NCBI GenBank assembly: GCA_022709925.1
Contig: JAKLHX010000010.1
Location: forward strand, 1 to 15,814
Length of the DNA: 15,814 nt
From: Candidatus Margulisiibacteriota bacterium
GTDB taxonomy: Bacteria; Margulisbacteria; WOR-1; JAKLHX01
Reading direction: 5' to 3'
The notes below the pieces were generated by a model. It did no database searches. It was not told where the DNA came from and was given only the letters and a program-made list of their open reading frames with translations. Below are positions 7,026 through 12,531 of the stretch, in pieces (position 1 is the first letter of the stretch; each line of letters opens with the position of its first letter). Both the position numbers and the translations under genes were made by a program.

Positions 7026-8249
7026 ATGCCTTTTTTTATATACAAAGGGTTCGACAAGAGCGGAAAAAGCATAACAAAAACACTGGAAGCGGCAAATAAA
7101 GAGGCAATAGCGAACAGCCTTATTAAGAGCGGTTTTTCCATCGTTTCCATATCCGAAAAAAAAGGCGACCTGGACCTTAAATTCATCGACGATTTTCTAA
7201 AAAAAATATCGAAAGTAAAGACGAACGACCTTGTCATGGTCACAATACAGCTCGCGAACATGCTTGACGCCGGCATTCCGCTGCCGACGTCATTGAGCAC
7301 GCTTGTAGAACAGACCGAGAACAAGAAGCTTAAAGAGGCGCTGGAGGATATCTCTGAAGAAATAAAACAGGGCAAGACTTTTTCGGATTCTCTGGCAAAG
7401 CACAAAGACATTTTCTCGAACCTTTTCATAAACATGGTAGCATCGGGGGAAGTGTCAGGGAACCTGGATGAAGTATTAAAAAGGCTCGCATCATTCACCG
7501 AGCACGAGGCTGAATTAAAATCGAAGATATCTTCAGCGATGACCTATCCCGTGATACTCATCATCGCCGGTGTCGGAGTGGTCTCCTTTGTGGTCACAAC
7601 GGTCATCCCCCCGTTCGTGAAGATCTTTTTGGAAGGCGGGATCCCGCTGCCTTTGCCGACCCTTATCCTATACCAGCTGAACAACGTAATAAGGGCCGCA
7701 TGGCTTTATATAATAGTAGGCTCTGTAGCCGGATGGATCTATTTGAAAAGATGGGCAAAGACAACTGAAGGAAAAATGAAGCTCGATGTCATAAAACTAA
7801 AGGTCCCCGTATGGGGAGACCTGGCCAGAAAGGTAGAAATATCCAGGCTTACAAGAACGCTTTCCGCGCTTCTTTCAAGCGGGGTCCCAATGCTCCAGGC
7901 GCTCCAAGTGACCGAAAAGACAATAGACGTAGCTCCTATGGCATTAGTGATAAAGAATGTCGGTATTGCCGTAGGCAAGGGAAAGAACATAAGCGATTCT
8001 CTCAGGGAAAGCGGCGAGTTCCCGGCCATGCCCATCCACATGATAGCGGTCGGAGAAGAGACCGGGACCCTTGAGATAATGCTGACCAAGATCGCTGATT
8101 TTTACGACATCGCGACGGATTACGCGATAAAAAAACTTACCGCCCTGCTTGAGCCCATGTTCCTGGTGATCATAGGAGGGCTTGTGGGATTTATTTTTGC
8201 GTCCATACTTCTGCCGATATTCTCGATGGTAAAGACCTTGAAAAATTAA
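7026..8249 (+). CDS. pilC: type IV pilus inner-membrane platform protein PilC (GspF family)
   Basis: A 407-residue polytopic protein on which PilB and PilT act. The start 'MPFFIYKGFDKSGKSITKTLEA' is the standard PilC/GspF N-terminus. Two homologous T2SSF domains follow (about 70-190 and 275-400). Each has the cytoplasmic helical bundle ('QLANMLDAGIPLPTSLSTL' and 'TLSALLSSGVPMLQALQV') ending in a 'GEEtG'-like segment ('VASGEVSGNLDEVL' and 'IAVGEETGTLEIML') and then a hydrophobic helix (about 175-200, with another at 220-240, and 375-400). Length is typical (about 405). It starts 1 nt after pilB, with GGAG of the pilB end as the ribosome site, so the two are coupled. Nothing unusual is seen. 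Confidence 0.93.
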   Translation: MPFFIYKGFDKSGKSITKTLEAANKEAIANSLIKSGFSIVSISEKKGDLDLKFIDDFLKKISKVKTNDLVMVTIQLANMLDAGIPLPTSLSTLVEQTENKKLKEALEDISEEIKQGKTFSDSLAKHKDIFSNLFINMVASGEVSGNLDEVLKRLASFTEHEAELKSKISSAMTYPVILIIAGVGVVSFVVTTVIPPFVKIFLEGGIPLPLPTLILYQLNNVIRAAWLYIIVGSVAGWIYLKRWAKTTEGKMKLDVIKLKVPVWGDLARKVEISRLTRTLSALLSSGVPMLQALQVTEKTIDVAPMALVIKNVGIAVGKGKNISDSLRESGEFPAMPIHMIAVGEETGTLEIMLTKIADFYDIATDYAIKKLTALLEPMFLVIIGGLVGFIFASILLPIFSMVKTLKN

Positions 8250-8265
8250 AAGAAAGGGAAATGAA

Positions 8266-9324
8266 ATGGAGATAAAGTCACTGCTCAGCACCGTAGTCGA
8301 GAAAGGAGCCTCGGACCTTCTACTACTTGCCGACAATCCCCCGATAATCAGGGTGGGAGGAAGGCTTGTTAATTTCGGGGACAAAGCCCTTTACAAAGAA
8401 GAGGTCCAACAGCTTGTATACTCCCTGCTCTCAAAAGACCAGCAGGAAAAGTTTGAAAGGGAAAAAGAGCTAGACAGTTCGTTCGAACTTTCAGGATTCT
8501 CCAGGTTCAGGATAAACGTGCACTACCAAAAAGGATCGGTCGCGGCATCTCTCAGAACCATCCCTACGGAGATCCCTGCCATGGAATCGCTCCGGCTCCC
8601 GAAAGTAGTCTATGATTTCATAAAAGAGCCCCGTGGACTCATACTTGTAACGGGACCTACGGGCGCCGGAAAAAGCACGACACAAGCCGCAATGATAGAT
8701 TCGATAAACGCCAATAAGAGCGTCCACATAATCACTGTAGAAGACCCGATAGAGTTCATCCACAGGAACAAAAAATCCGTAATAGAACAGAGAGAAGTGG
8801 GACTTGACACCAATTCATTCCCGAACGCTCTGCACCGGGTGCTCAGACAAGATCCTGATGTCATCCTGATAGGTGAAATGAGGGAGCTCGAGACGATATC
8901 GACCGCAATAACAGCTGCAGAAACAGGACACCTTGTGATATCCACCCTCCACACCAATGATGCGGTCCAGACGATAGACAGGATAATAGACGTCTTCCCG
9001 CCGCATCAGCAGAACCAGGTAAGGATGCAGCTGTCGCTTTCTCTGCAGGGCGTCATATCGCAACAGCTTTTGCCGCGCGCCGACGGACTGGGACAGGTGC
9101 TGGCGGCCGAGATCCTGAGGGTCAATTCCGCGGTAAGGAACATAATAAGGAAAGGCTCTACCCAGGATATTTATTCCATGATGGAAATAGGCGCGAAGTA
9201 CGGGATGCAGACCATGGACACGACCCTCAAGAACCTGTACCAGGACGGCGTCATAACTTACGAAACGGCGCTTGAAAGAGCGGTGAACCAGGAGAACCTG
9301 GAAAAGATAATGAAAAAGCAATAG
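8266..9324 (+). CDS. pilT: type IV pilus retraction ATPase PilT
   Basis: A 352-residue hexameric motor that depolymerises pili and drives twitching or DNA uptake. Walker A 'GPTGAGKSTT' at 130-139, Asp box 'TVEDPIEFIH', Walker B 'DPDVILIGEMREL', and His box 'HLVISTLHTNDA'. The C-terminus carries the PilT-specific motif as 'AVRNIIRKGS' (AIRNLIRE in the type protein), followed by 'GAKYGMQTMDTTLKNLY'. The zinc tetracysteine of PilB is absent and length fits PilT, not PilU or GspE. An ATG 5 nt upstream (8261) opens only a four-codon frame, and AAAGGG lies 7-8 nt before 8266, so 8266 is the start. Its presence identifies the locus as a retractile type IVa pilus rather than a secretion pseudopilus. 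The order pilB-pilC-pilT differs from the more common pilB-pilT-pilC. Confidence 0.94.
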   Translation: MEIKSLLSTVVEKGASDLLLLADNPPIIRVGGRLVNFGDKALYKEEVQQLVYSLLSKDQQEKFEREKELDSSFELSGFSRFRINVHYQKGSVAASLRTIPTEIPAMESLRLPKVVYDFIKEPRGLILVTGPTGAGKSTTQAAMIDSINANKSVHIITVEDPIEFIHRNKKSVIEQREVGLDTNSFPNALHRVLRQDPDVILIGEMRELETISTAITAAETGHLVISTLHTNDAVQTIDRIIDVFPPHQQNQVRMQLSLSLQGVISQQLLPRADGLGQVLAAEILRVNSAVRNIIRKGSTQDIYSMMEIGAKYGMQTMDTTLKNLYQDGVITYETALERAVNQENLEKIMKKQ

Positions 9325-9332
9325 GAAAGATA

Positions 9333-9361
9333 TTGCAAAAAATAATAATGTGTTATATACT
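9333..9361 (+). promoter_or_regulatory. sigma70 promoter of the major-pilin candidate
   Basis: -35 TTGCAA (9333-9338), 17-nt spacer, -10 TATACT (9356-9361), right after the pilT stop. The predicted start near 9368 gives a leader of about 44 nt. With the terminator at 9885-9914 it would make a short, abundant monocistronic pilin mRNA. I see no terminator between pilT and this gene, so read-through from upstream is also possible. Confidence 0.7.
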
Positions 9362-9392
9362 GCTAAATTAGTTTTAATTCTGAAAAAAATTG

Positions 9393-9400
9393 AAAGGTGG
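9393..9400 (+). promoter_or_regulatory. ribosome binding site deciding the pilin start
   Basis: AAAGGTGG ends 11 nt before the ATG at 9412. A GTG at 9397 lies in frame but is part of this Shine-Dalgarno itself, so ATG 9412 is preferred; it gives a normal 5-residue prepilin leader. Confidence 0.6.
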
Positions 9401-9411
9401 TGAAAAAAGAA

Positions 9412-9852
9412 ATGTTAAGAAAAGGCTTTACATTGATCGAGCTTTTGATCGTGATGGCCGTCATAGCGGTCCTTATCGGTATCGCGATCCCGAGCTTCAG
9501 AGGGATGCAGGAAGAAGCTAAGAAGGCAAAAGCAGGCGGAGACCTCAGGGTACTTAAGTTGGCTGTCGAAGCGTACAACGCAAAGAACAGCGCGTATCCT
9601 ACAATACTCGCGTCTGTAGAAGGCCAGTCCGTAGTCCAAACCCTTCCGACAGATCCATTTTCAACCGCTGCTGCCGGCAGCAACGGATATCAGTATGCGC
9701 TTAGCCCGAACAGCACATATTATATAATCTGGTCAGTTGGGAAGAACAACACGGCCTCTGCTTCTATCGCGGATACGGGTGTAGTAACGGTCGGAGACGC
9801 CGATCAGATCGGTGCAACGAACGGAACATCCCCGAACACGAACTGGAAGTAA
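9412..9852 (+). CDS. type IV pilin, GspG-like; probable major pilin
   Basis: A 146-residue prepilin. Leader MLRKG is followed by the class III cleavage site G|FTLIELLIV, with Phe at +1 and the invariant Glu at +5, then the hydrophobic assembly helix and the amphipathic part ('DLRVLKLAVEAYNAKNSAYP'). The C-terminal half resembles GspG rather than PilA: 'LPTDPFS', 'YQYALSPNSTYYIIWSVGKN', and an acidic 'GDAD' ending close to the terminus in 'NTNWK', where GspG has its calcium loop and 'DI.NW'. There are no cysteines, so no PilA-type disulphide loop. It has its own promoter, a strong Shine-Dalgarno and its own terminator, which suggests a highly expressed shaft subunit. It is paralogous to the next gene, with which it shares the terminal pattern IG.TNGT.PN.NW. 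The major-pilin role is inferred from expression signals, not proven. Confidence 0.87.
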   Translation: MLRKGFTLIELLIVMAVIAVLIGIAIPSFRGMQEEAKKAKAGGDLRVLKLAVEAYNAKNSAYPTILASVEGQSVVQTLPTDPFSTAAAGSNGYQYALSPNSTYYIIWSVGKNNTASASIADTGVVTVGDADQIGATNGTSPNTNWK

Positions 9853-9863
9853 GCGATTTGATC

Positions 9864-9880
9864 TTTTAGATGATCTAAAA
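9864..9880 (+). other. small AU-rich hairpin before the pilin terminator
   Basis: A perfect 7-bp stem (TTTTAGA / TCTAAAA) with a TGA loop lies between the pilin stop and the main terminator. It may shield the 3' end of the pilin mRNA or be incidental. Confidence 0.3.
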
Positions 9881-9884
9881 AGGG

Positions 9885-9914
9885 GGCCCTCGACATCATG
9901 TCGGGGGCCTTTTT
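9885..9914 (+). terminator. rho-independent terminator after the pilin gene
   Basis: A 10-bp GC-rich stem (GGCCCTCGAC at 9885-9894 and GTCGGGGGCC at 9900-9909, one G-T pair) with loop ATCAT, followed by TTTTTGTTTT. It lies 33 nt after the pilin stop and separates that gene from the following pilin and the minor-pilin operon. Confidence 0.88.
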
Positions 9915-9925
9915 GTTTTCGGCTC

Positions 9926-9954
9926 TTCAGCCTCAGGCCCTTGTATGCTATAAT
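9926..9954 (+). promoter_or_regulatory. extended -10 promoter of the second pilin
   Basis: A perfect TATAAT (9949-9954) preceded by TG at 9946-9947 (extended -10). The -35 at 17-nt spacing is poor (TTCAGC). The predicted start near 9961 leaves about 12 A-rich untranslated nt (CAAACAAAAACC) with no Shine-Dalgarno before the ATG at 9973. Confidence 0.65.
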
Positions 9955-9972
9955 CTTTACCAAACAAAAACC

Positions 9973-10410
9973 ATGAGAAAAAGAAGCGCTTTTACCGTAA
10001 TAGAACTGTTGATAGTATTGACCATAGTATCGATCCTCATCTCCATAGTAGTAGTGAATTTTTTCCGCCTCCAGAACGACGCAAAATCCGCAAAAGTAAG
10101 AGGAGACCTGAGGATCCTTAAGGTCGCTGTAGAATCATATGCAATAAAACGAGGAGACTATCCTGCGGCATTGCCCGACATACTTTTGGACGGGAATATA
10201 ATATCGGTCCTCCCCACGGATACGTTCAAGCCTTCGGACACGTTCGGATATAGCGTATCTCCCGACAAGAACGTATACGCGATATGGTCGGCAGGAGAGA
10301 ATCTTGCCACATCAGGCATTACGGCATGGGTAGGGAAAATGCCCATACCGTCCGAACCTGATGATATCGGCGTAACCAACGGCACGCCCCCAAATGAAAA
10401 CTGGCATTGA
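9973..10410 (+). CDS. second GspG-like type IV pilin
   Basis: A 145-residue prepilin. Leader MRKRSA is followed by FTVIELLIVLTIV with Glu at +5; the residue before the cut is Ala, not Gly. The helix continues into 'GDLRILKVAVESYAIKRGDYP', nearly the same as the preceding pilin. The C-terminal half repeats its plan: 'LPTDTFKPSDTFGYSVSPDKN', 'YAIWSAGEN', an acidic stretch, and 'IGVTNGTPPNENWH'. No cysteines. The frame stays open upstream to 9898, but that extension crosses the terminator and promoter, so 9973 is chosen. It has its own promoter and no Shine-Dalgarno, suggesting lower or differently controlled expression than its paralogue. It could be an alternative shaft subunit or a minor pilin; which one cannot be told from sequence. 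Confidence 0.85.
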   Translation: MRKRSAFTVIELLIVLTIVSILISIVVVNFFRLQNDAKSAKVRGDLRILKVAVESYAIKRGDYPAALPDILLDGNIISVLPTDTFKPSDTFGYSVSPDKNVYAIWSAGENLATSGITAWVGKMPIPSEPDDIGVTNGTPPNENWH

Positions 10411-10424
10411 TACAAAGTTTTTTC

Positions 10425-10453
10425 TTTACAATATATATCTTGTTTGTTATAAT
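10425..10453 (+). promoter_or_regulatory. sigma70 promoter of the minor-pilin/pilMNO operon (leaderless)
   Basis: -35 TTTACA (10425-10430), 17-nt spacer, -10 TATAAT (10448-10453), with only 8 nt between the -10 and the ATG at 10462. The predicted transcription start is at the AA just before or at the ATG itself, so the first gene would be read from a leaderless mRNA. No terminator is evident between the previous gene and this promoter. Confidence 0.8.
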
Positions 10454-10461
10454 TTTCCCAA

Positions 10462-10824
10462 ATGAAAAGAGGCGGATTCACTCTTCTTGAGATGATCCTT
10501 GTGCTTGTGGTGATAACTATCGCTATATTCCCTTTGGTAGAATCCTTTTCCAGCGGAATAGTCGCAAGCCATGACATAACAAACACGAACATAGCCATAG
10601 AGCTTGCCCAGCAAAAAGCCGAACAGCTCCAAACAGTCAGCTTTGCATCGATAGTCAACTCATCCGAAGCGCTCGGCTCCATCCCGGGATATCCGAATTT
10701 CTCCAGAGAAGCTGTCGTAAGTGAGCCGCTCACCAATCTAAAAGAGGTCAATATAAGGGTCTACTGGAAAACCGGGCCAAAAAACGACTTTTTTGACGTG
10801 AGCACTTATTTTGTGAACTATTAG
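10462..10824 (+). CDS. minor pilin, PilV/GspI-like
   Basis: A 120-residue prepilin with the short leader MKRGG, cleavage G|FTLLEMILV and Glu at +5. After the hydrophobic helix comes 'NTNIAIELAQQKAEQLQTVSF', the 'A..LAq.kaE.l' segment typical of PilV and GspI, then a short beta domain ending in 'VNIRVYWKTGPKND', comparable with the 'V.V.W' strand of those families. In type IV pilus systems such proteins form, with FimU/PilW/PilX, the complex that primes assembly and caps the tip. It is the first gene of the operon running to pilO. The predicted leaderless start has no Shine-Dalgarno. Assignment rests on the helix and short length; PilV versus GspI cannot be separated. Confidence 0.72.
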   Translation: MKRGGFTLLEMILVLVVITIAIFPLVESFSSGIVASHDITNTNIAIELAQQKAEQLQTVSFASIVNSSEALGSIPGYPNFSREAVVSEPLTNLKEVNIRVYWKTGPKNDFFDVSTYFVNY

Positions 10825-10834
10825 TGGTTAATAT

Positions 10835-11326
10835 ATGAAAAACAGGATATCGGTCACCCTTATCGAGCTGATAATAGCAATGGCAATATCAGTTTTCATA
10901 TTGGGCGTTCTTGTGGCTTCTTATATAGCAGGGACAAGCATTTTTAATTCGGAAATGGACCGGTCCGCGGCTTTTTTGGAGGCCAACAAGGGAATAAGCA
11001 CATTAAGGATCGATTTGAGGAACTGTCTTGAACTGACGAGTGCCGCATCGGCCAGCATCAGTTTTTGGGCACAGGACGCTAATTCTAACGGATCAAAAGA
11101 AGCAGGGGAAATATTCATGTATTCATGGAACGGGACCCCGGGAAGCCCTTTAATAAGGACCGTGGCGGGAACAAATACCATGGTCGCAAAGAATATAAGC
11201 AGTTTTAGTCTCACGTATGACAGCGCTTCTTTGGTATCGATAAAGCAAGTGAACGTAAAGATATCCTCTTCCTCGGGAAGAGACGTCGCAACGCTCGAAT
11301 CTTCCGTAAAATTAAGGAACCTATAA
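10835..11326 (+). CDS. minor pilin, PilW/GspJ-like
   Basis: A 163-residue prepilin, N-terminus MKNRIS then VTLIELIIAMAIS with Glu at +5, but Ser instead of Gly before the cut and Val at +1. The body ('NKGISTLRIDLRNCLELTS', 'SISFWAQDANSNGSKEAGEIFMYSW', 'PLIRTVAGTNTMVAKNISSFSLTYDS') follows the PilW/GspJ plan: a basic 'L..dLR' helix, a strand with 'i.f...D.n..G', then 'LiR...........ni..F.l.Y'. Residues 81-92 match an EF-hand-like D-x-N-x-N-G-x5-E loop. Ribosome site is weak (AGTGG, 7 nt upstream); it starts 10 nt after the previous stop. Expected role is as a core component of the minor-pilin tip complex. Confidence 0.72.
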   Translation: MKNRISVTLIELIIAMAISVFILGVLVASYIAGTSIFNSEMDRSAAFLEANKGISTLRIDLRNCLELTSAASASISFWAQDANSNGSKEAGEIFMYSWNGTPGSPLIRTVAGTNTMVAKNISSFSLTYDSASLVSIKQVNVKISSSSGRDVATLESSVKLRNL

Positions 11327-11340
11327 AGGGAGGGATCCAT

Positions 11341-12531
11341 ATGAGGTCAGGCAGTTCAAAAAAAGGCAGTCTGATGTTGACCTTTATAATAATGCTCGCG
11401 ATATCCTCGATATTCTTCTCTTTTATTTATGTGGTTACAGGGAGAAGCAGGAATCTTGCTACTCAAAAACAAAGCGTACGCGCTTTTTATATCGCTGAAG
11501 CAGGAATAAATAAAGCTATTTGGTACCTTACGACCCCTGCGGCTTCCGGAGGCAGAGGAGACACATGGAGGACTTCCGCAACATCCGAATCTTTTGCCGG
11601 AGGAGCATATACTTTTTCAATATCTGATGGGCCGTCCGGCTCCATCCTTGTGATCTCGACCGGAGAATCAAGCGGAAGGACCCGGACCATAGAACAGCTT
11701 CTTTCGTCGGGAGCCTCTTCTACCGCAAGCTTTGAATACGCGGTATACAGCAACAGCGATCTTTCAATGAACGGAGCATGCAGCATAACAGGCCCTGTCT
11801 TTGCCAACGGGAACATAGCCTTGACGGGAGCAACAAGGATAAACGGAGCGGCAACGATAACCGAAGGACACACCTACAAAAAGAACGGGACAGCCCAATC
11901 AGTGAACCTGGTCTCCACGCCTCCTCCTATGCCGTCCATAGAGACTACTTATTATGACGATCTTCTTGCTACTGCGGCATCCCAAACAGCAGGCAATATG
12001 AGCATAACGGGAGCAGGAACTTATAATCTTGCCGGAGGAACCCTCTATGTGAACGGGAATTTAACCGTAAGCGGGGCCCGCAGCATAACCGGCGGAGGAA
12101 AGATCGTAGTGACAGGGACATACACCCAATCCGGAGCAGGAAGCATAGCTTCTAACACGCAGATCATCTGCGGGAACAATCTGACGATCAGCGGAAGTAA
12201 TGTAGTAAATTCCGGAGGTGTGCTTTTTGCAAGGAACAACATAACACTTTCTGGTGCCGGGGATATAACGGGATCCGTGATCGCGCTCAACTCGGTCAGT
12301 GCAAGCGGAGCCGGAAGGACCGTAGGATTAATATATTCGCAAAAGGGAATGTCGGGAGCAAGGACCATCGTAGGGAGCATAGTATGCAGAGAAGCTCCTA
12401 CTTTCTCCGGAGCGATAAATATCACATATGATCCGTCAAAAATATCGTCCTCCATTCCCGGAGTGGTGTCTGCAGGGAAACCGGAAAAGCTAAAAGGCAG
12501 CTGGAAGGAGCATAAAAAAGGCAATGAATAG
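11341..12531 (+). CDS. PilX-like minor pilin with glycine-rich beta-solenoid-like body (copy 1)
   Basis: A 396-residue protein with a PilX-type N-terminus: KKG then SLMLTFIIMLAISSI, hydrophobic helix to about residue 34, and the hallmark 'AFYIAEAGINKAIWYL' (48-63). Position +5 is Thr, as expected of the PilX/GspK class, which lacks the Glu. Residues about 65-115 form a conserved domain ('GGRGDTW' to 'VISTGESSGRTRTIEQ'). From about 140 to 365 it consists of short strands separated by small turns of type 'SGA', 'TGA', 'NGN' and 'SGAG' (for example 'NGNIALTGATRINGA', 'NLTVSGARSITGGGKIVV'), suggesting a beta-helix. It is more than twice the size of PilX. It ends in 'KGSWKEHKKGNE'. Such a large pilin cannot pack along a shaft, so a tip location, perhaps adhesive, is inferred. 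Strong Shine-Dalgarno (AAGGGAGGG). Confidence 0.75.
   Translation: MRSGSSKKGSLMLTFIIMLAISSIFFSFIYVVTGRSRNLATQKQSVRAFYIAEAGINKAIWYLTTPAASGGRGDTWRTSATSESFAGGAYTFSISDGPSGSILVISTGESSGRTRTIEQLLSSGASSTASFEYAVYSNSDLSMNGACSITGPVFANGNIALTGATRINGAATITEGHTYKKNGTAQSVNLVSTPPPMPSIETTYYDDLLATAASQTAGNMSITGAGTYNLAGGTLYVNGNLTVSGARSITGGGKIVVTGTYTQSGAGSIASNTQIICGNNLTISGSNVVNSGGVLFARNNITLSGAGDITGSVIALNSVSASGAGRTVGLIYSQKGMSGARTIVGSIVCREAPTFSGAINITYDPSKISSSIPGVVSAGKPEKLKGSWKEHKKGNE

Noticed and set aside
6704..7498. 264-codon open frame on the minus strand opposite pilB/pilC
   Set aside because: It crosses two clear genes antisense and resembles no protein; shadow of codon bias.
7704..7716. TATAAT inside pilC as an internal promoter
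   Set aside because: The hexamer 17 nt upstream (GTAATA) is a poor -35 and ATA-rich coding makes chance TATAAT boxes common.
9333..9400. Possible riboswitch or structured leader before the main pilin
   Set aside because: The leader is only about 44 nt and A-rich; I see no stable stem.
9397..9411. GTG start at 9397 for the main pilin
   Set aside because: That GTG is part of the Shine-Dalgarno AAAGGTGG; ATG at 9412 gives a normal short prepilin leader.
9898..9972. Upstream in-frame start of the second pilin
   Set aside because: The extension runs through the right arm of the terminator and the promoter and would place 25 residues before the prepilin leader.
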